A stretch of DNA of 64,000 nucleotides, taken from contig NZ_KB913032.1 of NCBI RefSeq assembly GCF_000384215.1, forward strand, positions 5,137,602 through 5,201,601. Direction: 5' to 3'. Below are positions 25,483 to 35,811 of the stretch, in pieces (within the stretch, counting starts at the first letter, position 1; the number at the start of each line of letters is the position of its first letter). The notes below the pieces were generated by a model. It searched no databases. It saw nothing but the letters and a program-made list of their open reading frames with translations, and had not been told where the DNA came from. Source of the stretch: Amycolatopsis alba DSM 44262 (GTDB lineage Bacteria; Actinomycetota; Actinomycetes; Mycobacteriales; Pseudonocardiaceae). A program made the position numbers and the translations under genes.

Positions 25483-26640
25483 TTACGCGAGCTTGCGGAA
25501 GAACTGCCGGATGTCGCCAACCAGCAGATCCGGCGCGTCCTGCGTCGCCCAGTGACTGCCGCGCTCGAACTCCTGCCACGAGACGATGTTCGCGTGGTCC
25601 CGCTCGGCGAACCGGCGCAGCGGACGGAAGTCGTAGGCGAAACTCGCCAGCCCGGTCGGCGCGGTCGTCGGCTCGGTCACGTGCTCGGTGTGCTTGTCCT
25701 CGTAGTAGAACCGCGCCGCCGAGGCCGCCGTGTTCGTCAGCCAGTACAGCGTGGCGTTGGTGAGGACGTGGTCGTCGCTCGTCCCCGACAGCAGCTGCGC
25801 GCTCCACGCCAGCTGCCCGGTCGGCGAGTCGGCCAGCGCGTGCGCGAGGTTCTGCGGCGCGCTCTCCTGGAGCTTCGCGTAGCCGGACATGTCGTCGTTG
25901 AAGGTCTGAAGGAACTGCATGTACTCCAGTTCCTTCTCGGTCATGCCCTCGAACTCCGCCGGGTCTCCGCTCGGGAACGAGAACAGCTGCGTGACGTGCA
26001 CCCCGATGACGTGCTCGCCGTCGGCGCGCCCCAGTTCGGGGGCGACGAACGAACCGGCGTCGTTCCCGTGCGTGCCGTACCGCTCGTAACCCAGCCGCCG
26101 CATCAGTTCGGCCCACGCGCGGGCCGTGCGGTACCGGTTCCAGCCCTTCTCATGGGTGGCGCCCGAGAAACCGAACCCCGGCAGCGACGGGATCACCACG
26201 TGGAACGCGTCGGCCGCGTCCCCGCCGTGGGCCTTCGGGTCGGTCAGCTGGTCGATCAGGTCCAGGTACTCGAAGACCGAGTTCGGCCAGCCGTGCGTGA
26301 GGATCAGCGGCGTCGCGTCCGGCTCCGGCGACCGGACGTGCAGGAAGTGGACGTTCTGCCCGTCGATCTCGGTGGTGAACTGCGGGTACTGGTTGAGCTT
26401 CGCCTCCCACTTCCGCCAGTCGTAGCCTTCGCGCCAGTAGGCGACCAGACGCTGCACGTAGTCGAGGGGCACGCCGTACTCCCAGCCCGGCGTGACCGGT
26501 CCACGCTGCACTCCGTCGGTCACCTGGTCGGCGGGCAGTTCGTTCGCCCAGCGGACCCGCGCCAGGCGGTCGGCCAGATCGTCCAATTCGGACTGCGGGA
26601 CGTCGACGGTGAAGGGTCTGATCTCGGTGTTCTCGTTCAT
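25483..26640 (-). CDS. Epoxide hydrolase (alpha/beta-hydrolase with EHN domain)
   Basis: A 385-residue cytosolic enzyme of the microsomal-type epoxide hydrolase group. An N-terminal EHN domain (residues 5-110, IRPFTVDVPQSELDDLADRLARVRW) precedes the alpha/beta-hydrolase core. HGWPNS at 116-121 forms the oxyanion region, Asp194 in HGNDAGS is the expected nucleophile, and the late RGSHWATQDAPD holds the catalytic His. It opens epoxides to diols; the natural substrate is unknown. It is divergent from the WYL-domain regulator gene and shares a 12-bp inverted-repeat operator with it, so it is probably the regulated target. Confidence 0.9.
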   Translation of the reverse strand: MNENTEIRPFTVDVPQSELDDLADRLARVRWANELPADQVTDGVQRGPVTPGWEYGVPLDYVQRLVAYWREGYDWRKWEAKLNQYPQFTTEIDGQNVHFLHVRSPEPDATPLILTHGWPNSVFEYLDLIDQLTDPKAHGGDAADAFHVVIPSLPGFGFSGATHEKGWNRYRTARAWAELMRRLGYERYGTHGNDAGSFVAPELGRADGEHVIGVHVTQLFSFPSGDPAEFEGMTEKELEYMQFLQTFNDDMSGYAKLQESAPQNLAHALADSPTGQLAWSAQLLSGTSDDHVLTNATLYWLTNTAASAARFYYEDKHTEHVTEPTTAPTGLASFAYDFRPLRRFAERDHANIVSWQEFERGSHWATQDAPDLLVGDIRQFFRKLA

Positions 26641-26657
26641 GAGACAAAGGTTAAGCT

Positions 26658-26686
26658 CCCATTAGGAACATGCCGTTCCTAATGGG
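26658..26686. promoter_or_regulatory. 12-bp inverted-repeat operator between epoxide hydrolase and WYL regulator
   Basis: CCCATTAGGAAC-ATGCC-GTTCCTAATGGG has perfect 12-bp arms. It lies 17 bases upstream of the epoxide hydrolase start and 16 upstream of the regulator start at 26703. An ATG inside the spacer (26670) is in frame with the regulator but is part of the operator, which argues against it as start. Confidence 0.8.
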
Positions 26687-26702
26687 AAGGCAACCTCGAA
26701 AT

Positions 26703-27659
26703 ATGTTGGAAACTTCGGCAAGGCTGCTCCGTCTGCTCTCCCTCTTGCAGACTCCCCGTGACTGGACCGGCACTGAACTGGCAGAACGCCTCGATGTGAG
26801 CTCCCGGACGGTCCGCAACGATGTCGAGCGCCTGCGCGCGCTCGGGTACCCGGTGAACGCGACCCGCGGTTCCGCCGGCGGGTACCGCCTCGGCGCGGGC
26901 GCCGAACTGCCGCCACTGTTGCTTGACGACGAGGAGGCCGTCGCCGTCGCGATCGGACTCCGCACCGCCGCCGGCGGCACCATCGCGGGCGTCGAGGAGA
27001 CGTCGCTGCGCGCGCTCGCGAAACTGGAGCAGGTGCTGCCGTCAAGACTGAGGCGCCGCGTCAACGCGCTGCAGGCGTACACGATCTCGGTGCCCAGGGA
27101 CGAACCCGGCCCGCGCGTCGACGCGAAGACGCTCACCGTGCTGACGGCCTGCTGCCGGGATCACGAGGTGCTGCGGTTCGGCTACCGGAGCCACGACGGC
27201 TCTGAGAGCGTGCGCAAGGTCGAGCCGTATCGCCTGGTGAACTGGGGACGCCGCTGGTACCTGGTCGCGTGGGACCTCGACCGCGGCGACTGGCGCACCT
27301 ACCGCGTCGACAGGCTGACCCCGCGTGTCCCGGTCGGCCCCCGGTTCACCCCGCGTGACCTGCCCGAGGACGTGACGGACCGGGTGCGGCGCGGGGTCTC
27401 TGCGGCCGCCTGGCGGTACCGGGCCGACGTCACCGTGCACGCGTCCGCCGAGGAGGTGACCGCGCGGATCAACCCGGCCGTCGGCACGGTCGAGGCCGTC
27501 GACGCGAGCACGTGCGTGCTGCACACCGGCGCCGACAGCATCGAGACCCTGGCCGTCCACTTGGGACTGCTCAATTACCCTTTCCGGGTAACCGAACCGC
27601 CGCAACTGGTCGGCTACTTGCGCGAGCTGGCCGACCGGTACCGCGATGCCACCGGCTAG
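26703..27659 (+). CDS. WYL-domain transcriptional regulator (HTH-WYL, DeoR-like)
   Basis: A 318-residue regulator. Residues 1-60 form a winged helix (LETSARLLRLLSLLQ...WTGTELAERLDVSSRTVRNDVERLRALGYPV), and the WYL domain starts near residue 130, read as LRFGYRSHDGSESVRKVEPYRLVNWGRRWYLVAWD, with a WCX-type C-terminus. WYL domains bind nucleic acids or small ligands. It is divergent from the epoxide hydrolase, whose promoter it likely controls through the operator at 26658-26686. The last four bases overlap the stop of the convergent MerR gene. Confidence 0.85.
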   Translation: MLETSARLLRLLSLLQTPRDWTGTELAERLDVSSRTVRNDVERLRALGYPVNATRGSAGGYRLGAGAELPPLLLDDEEAVAVAIGLRTAAGGTIAGVEETSLRALAKLEQVLPSRLRRRVNALQAYTISVPRDEPGPRVDAKTLTVLTACCRDHEVLRFGYRSHDGSESVRKVEPYRLVNWGRRWYLVAWDLDRGDWRTYRVDRLTPRVPVGPRFTPRDLPEDVTDRVRRGVSAAAWRYRADVTVHASAEEVTARINPAVGTVEAVDASTCVLHTGADSIETLAVHLGLLNYPFRVTEPPQLVGYLRELADRYRDATG

Positions 27660-28060
27660 CCCTTGATCGCCTTCGTCACCCTGGCCTCAAGGCGTTCCGC
27701 GGTGACCGGACACGAGAGCGGGTCGTCGCGCGGGCATCGGCTCAGATGGGTCAAGGCGTCGATGGCTTGGCGCATGCGCTCGATGGTCGCCGTGAGGTCG
27801 TCGACGCGATGGGCGACGAGTTCACGCCAGTGCTCGATCGCGCGGGGCCCGGCGAGGATCTCCGCGGTGTGGTCGAGGCTCATCATCGCGTCGTCGTGCC
27901 AGAGCTGGACGAACGCGAGCCGGCGTAACGCGTCGTCGTCGTAGAAGCGGACCCTGGCCCGGCGGGTGGTCGCGGGGACCAGGCCGAGTTCGTCGTAGTA
28001 CCGCAAAGTGGCGACGGTCGTCCCGAAGGCTTCCGCCACGTCACGGATCGAATGCAGCAT
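27656..28060 (-). CDS. MerR family transcriptional regulator
   Basis: A 134-residue regulator. The N-terminal winged helix reads SIRDVAEAFGTTVATLRYYDELGLVP, the standard MerR opening, followed by FYDDDALRRLAFVQLWHDDAMMSLDHTAEIL and a dimerisation coiled coil. Two cysteines near the end (SRCPRDDPLSCP) could bind an effector but do not form a known metal motif. The start at 28060 is chosen because GGAGAGGAGGG lies seven bases upstream; the longer frame to 28117 covers the operator. It is divergent from an MFS exporter and likely controls it. Confidence 0.85.
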   Translation of the reverse strand: MLHSIRDVAEAFGTTVATLRYYDELGLVPATTRRARVRFYDDDALRRLAFVQLWHDDAMMSLDHTAEILAGPRAIEHWRELVAHRVDDLTATIERMRQAIDALTHLSRCPRDDPLSCPVTAERLEARVTKAIKG

Positions 28061-28088
28061 CTCGTGCCCCTCCTCTCCGGGGGTTGCG

Positions 28089-28104
28089 CTCAAGTCGACT
28101 TGAG
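28089..28104. promoter_or_regulatory. MerR-type operator CTCAAGTCGACTTGAG
   Basis: A perfect 16-bp palindrome between the MerR gene (start 28060) and the MFS gene (start 28145). MerR sites usually sit within the spacer of the promoter they activate, and dyads beginning CTCAAGT or CTTGA are frequent in this family. It lies 28 bases from the regulator's start and 40 bases from the exporter's. Confidence 0.75.
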
Positions 28105-28144
28105 TCGCGATCGTCAAGGGTAGCGACGAGAGGCGGTTCGACTA

Positions 28145-29551
28145 GTGAGTACGTCAGCAAGACCTGTGGACCGCCAGGCCGCGCCGTGGCGCGCGCTGGT
28201 GGCGTTGTGCCTGGGATTCTTCATGATCCTGCTCGACGGCACGATCGTGTCGGTGGCGACGCCCACGCTGATCCGGGAGCTGCGCGTCGGGGTCGGCGAC
28301 GCGGTATGGGTCACCTCGGCCTATCTGCTGGCGTTCAGCGTGCCGTTGCTGATCACCGGACGGCTGGGGGACCGGTTCGGCCCGAAGCGCGTCTACCTCG
28401 CCGGCATGGCGATCTTCACGCTCGCGTCGGTGGCGTGCGGTGTGGCGGGCTCGCTCGAAATGCTGATCGCCATGCGGGTCGTGCAGGGCCTGGGGGCCTC
28501 GCTGATGAGCCCGCAGACCATGAGCGTGATCACGCGCGTCTTCGGCGCGGACCGGCGCGGTGCGGCGATGGGGGTGTGGGGTGCCGTCGCGGGACTGGCG
28601 GGCGTCAGCGGTCCGGTGCTCGGCGGTCTGCTGCTGGAACCGTTCGGGTGGCGCTCGATCTTCCTGATCAACCTGCCGATCGGCATCGCCACGATCGTCT
28701 TCGCCTGGCGCGCCGTTCCGGACTTGCCGACCCACGCCCACCGCTTCGACGTGCCGGGACTGGTGCTCAGCGCGGCCGCGATGTTCTGTGTGAGCTTCGG
28801 TATCCAGGAAGGCCCGGTCTACGGGTGGGGCACCGTGGCGGGCCCCGTTTCCATCCCCGGACTGCTCATGGCCGGGGCCGCCTTGTTCGCCGTCTTCGTG
28901 TTTCTCCAATGCCGGGGTGGCCGGGAGCCGTTGATCCCGCCCGCCCTGTTCCGTCGCCGCGAATTCGCCCTCGGCGGCATCGCGGTGGCAGTGCTCGCCT
29001 CGTGCAACAACTGGGCGCTGCCGTTCATGCTGTACGCCCAGGACGACCGCGGCACGACGGTGCTCTCGGCCGCCTTGCTGTTGCTGCCGAGTGCGGTCGT
29101 CAGCGGAATCGTTTCTCCGCCGGCCGGTCGCTACGTCACCCGGTTCCATCCGGCCGTCATTTCGGGAGCCGGTCTCGGGATCGTCGCGCTCTCGCTGCTC
29201 GCCCTGGCGATCCTGATCTCACCGGGTACACCGCTGTGGGCGCTGATGGGCGCCGTCGTCGTGAACGGTTTCGGCAACGGGATCGCCTGGACGTCCGTCT
29301 CGGCGATCACCAGTGCGGCGCTGCCGCCCGACCTGGCCGGAGCGGGTTCCGGGGTCTTCAACGCGATGCGGTCCCTTGGCGCCGCCCTGGGTGCGGCCGG
29401 TGTCGGTGCCGTGATCCAGGCACGCCTCGCCGTCGCGCCCGACGGTCCGGCGGGGCACGCCGCCGCGATGGGACAGAGTCTCCTCTTCTTCGTCGGCATG
29501 CTTGCCCTCGCCCTGGTGGCGACCAGCGCGATGCGCAGGTCTCCCGGCTAG
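28145..29551 (+). CDS. MFS drug exporter, DHA2 (14-helix) type
   Basis: A 468-residue membrane transporter with about 14 hydrophobic helices. LDGTIVSVATPTLIRELRV in helix 1 and the loop motif GRLGDRFGPKRVY (motif A) are typical of the EmrB/QacA family, which exports drugs by proton antiport. GPVLGGLLLEPFGWRSIFLINLPIG (motif C region and helix 6) gives further support. The GTG start is preceded by GAGAGGCGG. The divergent MerR gene and the palindrome at 28089-28104 suggest induction by a toxic compound. The stop overlaps that of the next, convergent gene by four bases. Confidence 0.9.
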   Translation: MSTSARPVDRQAAPWRALVALCLGFFMILLDGTIVSVATPTLIRELRVGVGDAVWVTSAYLLAFSVPLLITGRLGDRFGPKRVYLAGMAIFTLASVACGVAGSLEMLIAMRVVQGLGASLMSPQTMSVITRVFGADRRGAAMGVWGAVAGLAGVSGPVLGGLLLEPFGWRSIFLINLPIGIATIVFAWRAVPDLPTHAHRFDVPGLVLSAAAMFCVSFGIQEGPVYGWGTVAGPVSIPGLLMAGAALFAVFVFLQCRGGREPLIPPALFRRREFALGGIAVAVLASCNNWALPFMLYAQDDRGTTVLSAALLLLPSAVVSGIVSPPAGRYVTRFHPAVISGAGLGIVALSLLALAILISPGTPLWALMGAVVVNGFGNGIAWTSVSAITSAALPPDLAGAGSGVFNAMRSLGAALGAAGVGAVIQARLAVAPDGPAGHAAAMGQSLLFFVGMLALALVATSAMRRSPG

Positions 29552-31236
29552 TGCGCGAAAGTGGTCAGGAACCGGTCCCGGAACGTGTCCATTCGCGACA
29601 CCGGCGCGTTCCGGTCCGGGTGCAGGCCGTCCTGCCAGTTCCACCCGGCGATCTTCTCGAGCACGGCCTTGTCCCGTGTGACGACGCTGATCGGCACGTC
29701 GCGGTCCGCGCCTGCGCCCGCGACGATCGGGTTCGGCTGGTGGTCGCCCAGGAACACGAGCACGAGATCGTCGTCCCCGAAGGTCTCCACATACGAGATG
29801 AGCGAGTTCAGCGAGTAGGCGATCGAGTCGCCGTACGCGCCGCGTACCTTGGCAGGGTCGGTGAACACCTCGTCGGGCGTTTTCCCTTGGGAGGGCATGG
29901 GATTGTAGATCGAACCGTCGCCGACGGCGGGCCAGTCGACCAGGTGGGGCAGCGGCGTCCACGGCCAGTGACTGGTGACGAGGTCGATCTCCGCCATCAG
30001 CGGCGGATGTTCCCGCGAGCGTTCGGCGCGCTGGAAAGCCGAAAGCGTGAACTGGTCCGGCATCGTGGCGTAGGAGAACGGCGGCCCGTGGTAGCCGATG
30101 GTGCGCGAGTCGTAGTAGCGGTCGTAGCCGTAGACCTTGCCCTCGGGCCAGTCCTCCGTATGCGCGGGCACGACGCCGACGGTCTCCCAGCCCGCGCGTT
30201 CGAACGCGCCGCCGAGGGTGAACCGGTCGGTCTTCACGAAGTCGTCGTAGCGGTGCTGACTGTCGACCCAGACCCCGGACTGGAACGTGGAATGCGCCAG
30301 CCAGCTTCCCGCGCTCGTCGTCGGCGACGTCAGGAACGCGCTGCGCGAGCCGTACCCGGCCTTCTTCAGCCGCGCTGTCCCGGCGTCGAGGACCGCGTCG
30401 ACCTTCGGCGCTATGTCGGAGTCCTGGACGGCCACCCGGCCGTAGCTCTCGATGAAGGTGAACAGGACGTCCTTGCCGCGCAACGCGTTCAGCAGGCCGG
30501 ACGGCGGAGCGCCCCGGAAGGCGTCGGTGGCGACTTCCCCGGCGAAGGCCTCCCGGTCCCGGATACCCGCCCGCACCTGGCGGAGGTCGTCGTAGGCGAA
30601 GGCGGCGGCGCTGCGCGACGCGAGCGGCTGTCCCGGAGCGAGTTGCGCGCCGGACACCGCGCACACGATCCAGAGCACGCTGAGCACGGCGATCACCCTG
30701 GTCGACGCGGTGGGCCGCCCGGAGACCACCCGGCTCAGCCGCAGCGTCGCCAGCGCCATCAGCACGATCACGACCACGGCCAGCAGCGTCAGCCCGGCGA
30801 ACGACGCGATCGCCCCGGCCCGGCCGATCGACGTGCCGAGCAGATCGACGCCGTTGCCGAGCACACCCCAGTCGAACACCGGGTCGAACCGCCGGTTCAG
30901 GGCGAGCCCGAAGCCGATGTCGATGGCCTTGACGACGGTCAGCAGCCCGAGGACCGCGCCGGCGGACACCGCGACGATCCGCCGGGCGCCGTCGCGCAGC
31001 ATGAGCACGACGGCCACCCCGAGCAGCGCCTCCACCGGCAGCCGCACGAAGGCCTCGGGAGTGAGCCTGTCGAGGTCGTCCGGCGCGAGCAGGGCGAACA
31101 GCACGAGCACGGCGGACAGGGTCGTCACCGCGCTGGACGCGATTTCGCGGGCGGCCGTCCGGTCACCCGGCAGGCCTGCCAGGGCGGGGCGCGGGAAAAC
31201 GGACAACGCAGTTTCCTTCCGGAGGGCGGCCTTCAC
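29548..31236 (-). CDS. Membrane-anchored sulfatase/phosphatase-fold protein (LtaS-like)
   Basis: A 562-residue protein. Five hydrophobic helices fill about residues 35-200, then an extracellular alkaline-phosphatase-superfamily domain follows: DVLFTFIESYGR holds the first metal ligand (Glu), TSPTTSAGSWLAH the likely catalytic Thr, TSHWPWTPLP a substrate region and FLGDHQPNP the late Asp-His ligands. The architecture resembles lipoteichoic-acid synthases and related phosphoglycerol or phosphoethanolamine transferases. Since actinomycetes of this kind make no standard LTA, the substrate is open; cell-wall polymer modification is inference. It overlaps the MFS gene end by four bases and stands alone. 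Confidence 0.75.
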   Translation of the reverse strand: MKAALRKETALSVFPRPALAGLPGDRTAAREIASSAVTTLSAVLVLFALLAPDDLDRLTPEAFVRLPVEALLGVAVVLMLRDGARRIVAVSAGAVLGLLTVVKAIDIGFGLALNRRFDPVFDWGVLGNGVDLLGTSIGRAGAIASFAGLTLLAVVVIVLMALATLRLSRVVSGRPTASTRVIAVLSVLWIVCAVSGAQLAPGQPLASRSAAAFAYDDLRQVRAGIRDREAFAGEVATDAFRGAPPSGLLNALRGKDVLFTFIESYGRVAVQDSDIAPKVDAVLDAGTARLKKAGYGSRSAFLTSPTTSAGSWLAHSTFQSGVWVDSQHRYDDFVKTDRFTLGGAFERAGWETVGVVPAHTEDWPEGKVYGYDRYYDSRTIGYHGPPFSYATMPDQFTLSAFQRAERSREHPPLMAEIDLVTSHWPWTPLPHLVDWPAVGDGSIYNPMPSQGKTPDEVFTDPAKVRGAYGDSIAYSLNSLISYVETFGDDDLVLVFLGDHQPNPIVAGAGADRDVPISVVTRDKAVLEKIAGWNWQDGLHPDRNAPVSRMDTFRDRFLTTFAH

Positions 31237-31286
31237 CGGATTACACGGACGGCGGGCCCGCGCGGTTCAGTCGGTAGTCTGCGCCG

Positions 31287-31802
31287 GTGAGTGACGAGAT
31301 CTGGGCCGCCCTCGGTGCGACACCCCTCGAAGAGGTGCGACGACGCGCCGCGGCGATCGACGAGCAGACCGGGATCACACCGGTCGAGGTGGACGGCGCG
31401 GAACGGTTCGCCTGGAACAACGGCGGCGGAGAGTCGGCCGTCTGGTATTTCACCCCGGACGGGCGCGCCCTGCTGCTGACCTTCGACCACGAGTCGGACC
31501 TCAACCTGTACGCCGAGGAGGACTACGCGGTGCAGGAGGCGCTCTACCGCGGCGTCCCCGAGGACCTCGTCCGGCTGGTGCGCGATCGCCCGGAGAACTA
31601 CGAGTCCCTGAACCTCGTCGACCCGGAGACGGGAGCGGCGATCCACTACGCCGGTGGCGTGTTCTGGTTCGACGGCGAGCGGTGGGCGCGGGCCGAAGGC
31701 TTCCTCGACCACTGTCGCCGGGAAGGCCTGGACCCGCTGAGCGAGTCGGGGTTCGCCTACTGCCTCGGCGAGTACCGGTTCGGCGAGGAGTTCACCCGCT
31801 GA
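31287..31802 (+). CDS. Conserved hypothetical protein
   Basis: A 171-residue acidic cytosolic protein I do not recognise. It has no signal peptide, helix-turn-helix or catalytic motif I can name. The middle has a strand pattern (ESAVWYFTPDGRALLLTFDHESDLNLYAEEDYAVQEALYRGVP), and VFWFDGERWARAEGFLDHC lies near the end. The pattern recalls SMI1/KNR4-like or immunity-type proteins only loosely. The GTG start has no clear ribosome site, so the message may be leaderless. A PhoD-type phosphatase gene starts 49 bases downstream. Confidence 0.6.
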   Translation: MSDEIWAALGATPLEEVRRRAAAIDEQTGITPVEVDGAERFAWNNGGGESAVWYFTPDGRALLLTFDHESDLNLYAEEDYAVQEALYRGVPEDLVRLVRDRPENYESLNLVDPETGAAIHYAGGVFWFDGERWARAEGFLDHCRREGLDPLSESGFAYCLGEYRFGEEFTR

Positions 31803-31851
31803 CGTCCCGCTCAGCGCACGATCTTGGCCCGGTTGTGGCACCGTTTCCGAT

Positions 31852-33438
31852 ATGAGCCTGCGCCTGGGTCCCTTGCTGCGGCACGTCGACGACACGTCGG
31901 CGACGGTGTGGGTCGAGACGCGAGCCGCGGGTGAGGTCGAAGTCCTCGGCACGACCGCCCGAACGTTCGAGATCCGAGGCCATCACTACGCCTTGGTGGT
32001 GCTGACCGGCCTGGAACCCGGCTCGTGCCTCGACTACGAAGTGCGCGTGGACGGCGAGAAAGTGTGGCCGCTGGAGGACTCCGCGTTCCCGCCGAGCCGC
32101 ATCCGGACGCTGCCCGAGGAGGGGTCGCGGGTCCGGCTCGTGTTCGGCTCCTGCCGGAAACCCCGGAACGCCGACGCCCTTGGCCCGGACGCGCTGGCCG
32201 CGTACGCCCGCCGGATGGCCGACGGCGACGAAACCGAATGGCCGCAGGCGTTGCTGATGCTCGGCGACCAGGTCTACGCCGACGAAACCACGGACGAGAC
32301 GCAGGACTGGCTGAGCCGCCGTCGCGACACCTCCGAGCCGCCGGGCACGGAGGTCGCGGACTTCGAGGAGTACACCCACCTCTATCACGAGGCCTGGGGC
32401 GAACCGGCGATCCGCTGGCTGCTGTCCACCGTGCCGACGTCGATGATCTTCGACGACCACGACGTCCGCGACGACTGGAACACCTCGTACACCTGGCAGC
32501 GGCAGATGCGTGCCCAGCCGTGGTGGAAGGAGCGCCTGCGCGGCGCGATCATGACGTACTGGGTCTACCAGCACCTCGGGAACCTCGGGCCCGCCGAACT
32601 CGCCGAGGATCCGACCTTCCAGAAGGCCATCACCTCCGGCGGGGACAACGCGGACCTGCTCACCGAGTACGCCGACGAGGCCGACAACGAACGCGACGGC
32701 ACCAAGGGCGCGCGCTGGAGTTATCGCCGCGACTTCGGCGGCGTGCGGCTGCTGGTCATCGACAGCCGGGCGGGCCGGATCCTCGCGGGCGGCACCCGGT
32801 CGATGGTCGACGAGGACGAGTTCGAATGGATCGAGGAGAACGCCGCTGCCCCGTGCGACCACCTGCTCATCGGGTCTTCGCTGCCGTGGCTGCTGCCGCC
32901 GGTCGTGTCCCATCTGCAGTCGCTCAACGAACGGTCCTGCGAGCGCCCTGGGTGGCGGGGCAGGTTCGCGGAGAAGCTCCGGCAGGCCGCCGACCTCGAA
33001 CACTGGGCGGCGTTCCGCGCCTCGTTCGACAGGCTCGCCGCGATGATCGCCCGCGAAGGACGCCGGGAGAACCCGCCTGCCACCATCGCGGTGCTCTCCG
33101 GCGACGTCCACCACGCCTACATCGCCGAGGCGCGGTATCCGAGGCCGGTGACGTCGGCGGTCTACCAGCTCACCTGCTCGCCGGTGCACAACGCGATGCC
33201 GCGGCTGCTCAAGCCGGTCTTCGTCGCCACCTGGTCGGGCAGGCTGGCTTCCCTCGCGCGCCGGTGGGCCACGCGCGGCGGCGTCGGACCCGATCCGCTG
33301 ACCTGGTCGAAACTGTCCGGCCCGCATTTCGGCAACGTCGTCGCGACGGTCGAGGCCACCGGCCGGGCGTGCGTCACGACCATCGAACAGGCCACCGGTG
33401 ACGGTCTGGTCGAAGTGGCCAGGCAGAGGCTGGTATGA
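31852..33438 (+). CDS. PhoD-like alkaline phosphatase/phosphodiesterase
   Basis: A 528-residue metallophosphatase. An N-terminal beta domain (residues 1-90) precedes the PhoD core: RLVFGSCRKPRN, LLMLGDQVYADE with metal-binding Asp, MIFDDHDVRDDWN and VLSGDVHHAYIAEA with the final His ligands. PhoD enzymes cleave phosphate mono- and diesters with Fe/Ca. Classical PhoD has a Tat signal, but this protein starts MSLRLGPLLRHVDDTSATVWVE directly, so it appears cytosolic, as in several actinobacterial paralogues. No Pho box is visible. The gene is followed after 29 bases by htpG. Confidence 0.85.
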   Translation: MSLRLGPLLRHVDDTSATVWVETRAAGEVEVLGTTARTFEIRGHHYALVVLTGLEPGSCLDYEVRVDGEKVWPLEDSAFPPSRIRTLPEEGSRVRLVFGSCRKPRNADALGPDALAAYARRMADGDETEWPQALLMLGDQVYADETTDETQDWLSRRRDTSEPPGTEVADFEEYTHLYHEAWGEPAIRWLLSTVPTSMIFDDHDVRDDWNTSYTWQRQMRAQPWWKERLRGAIMTYWVYQHLGNLGPAELAEDPTFQKAITSGGDNADLLTEYADEADNERDGTKGARWSYRRDFGGVRLLVIDSRAGRILAGGTRSMVDEDEFEWIEENAAAPCDHLLIGSSLPWLLPPVVSHLQSLNERSCERPGWRGRFAEKLRQAADLEHWAAFRASFDRLAAMIAREGRRENPPATIAVLSGDVHHAYIAEARYPRPVTSAVYQLTCSPVHNAMPRLLKPVFVATWSGRLASLARRWATRGGVGPDPLTWSKLSGPHFGNVVATVEATGRACVTTIEQATGDGLVEVARQRLV

Positions 33439-33467
33439 GCCGTTTCCGCACTCGGTAATATCGCCGC

Positions 33468-35330
<1,863 letters not shown>

Positions 35331-35348
35331 CTGGTGTGAGTGGCGGTC

Positions 35349-35395
35349 GAGTGTGGAGGATTTGGGACGTTCAACGTCCTGAATCCTCCACACTC
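35349..35395. terminator. Hairpin of the GGACGTT(S)AACGTCC family, copy 3, downstream of htpG
   Basis: Arms 35349-35371 and 35373-35395 pair around a single C, with two mismatched bases. Outer stem is GAGTGTGGAGGATT. It lies 18 bases after the htpG stop and probably terminates it. Confidence 0.75.
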
Positions 35396-35422
35396 GGGGA
35401 CTTGCTTCGTCTTGGTGCGGTC

Positions 35423-35681
35423 GAGCGGGAAAGATTCCGGACGTTGAACGTCCTGAATCCTTCACCGTCGAACCCGACAGCCGCGGAACCGCCGCCCTCG
35501 TGCAGGTCAGGCGTGGGTAGGCAAATACGGGTCCGCTGACCCGCCTTACCACTCACGAGACCCGCGATCCCCTGGGGTCCGGTGCGGTCTGGCGGGGAGG
35601 GCATGTTGCGAAAGCCACTTTCGCAACGTTGAAGGTTGCGAAAGTGGCTTTCGCAACGCGACCAGCGGGGCGCGTGCTTGG
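35423..35681 (-). repeat. Composite intergenic repeat, copy B (inverted relative to copy A)
   Basis: Read on the minus strand this repeats 25039-25288 block for block: the CCAAGCACGCGCCCCGCTGG start, nested CCACTTTCGC hairpin, GACCGCACCGGACCCCAGGGG, GCGGGTCTCGTGAGTGGT, GTATTTGCCTACC (35516-35528) and the GGACGTT hairpin (35423-35470). Differences are scattered single bases and a few short gaps. No gene is present in this copy. Confidence 0.8.
35605..35657. repeat. Nested palindromic hairpin (GTTGCGAAAGCCACTTTCGCAAC type), copy B
   Basis: Arms 35605-35627 and 35635-35657 pair perfectly over 23 bp around the loop GTTGAAG, identical in sequence to copy A except for three extra terminal pairs. 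Each arm is itself palindromic about CCA/TGG. Confidence 0.85.
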
Positions 35682-35696
35682 ACCGTCGGCAGGGCT

Positions 35697-35744
35697 GGTC
35701 GTGAGTGGTAAGGCTGGTTCTGATGGCACTTGCCACTCACGACC
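35697..35744. repeat. 16-bp inverted repeat upstream of the M1 peptidase gene
   Basis: GGTCGTGAGTGGTAAG (35697-35712) pairs with CTTGCCACTCACGACC (35729-35744), 15 of 16 positions plus a G-T pair. The arm repeats the CGTGAGTGGT(R)AGGC block found within both composite repeats (25161-25180 and, inverted, 35542-35560). It ends 67 bases before the peptidase start and may form part of its leader. Confidence 0.65.
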
Positions 35745-35811
35745 AACCGGCGGAGCCGTCCCGGCCGAACGGCTGATCCGTGGCGGGAGGAGCCCGGCCA
35801 GGCTGGCGGGC

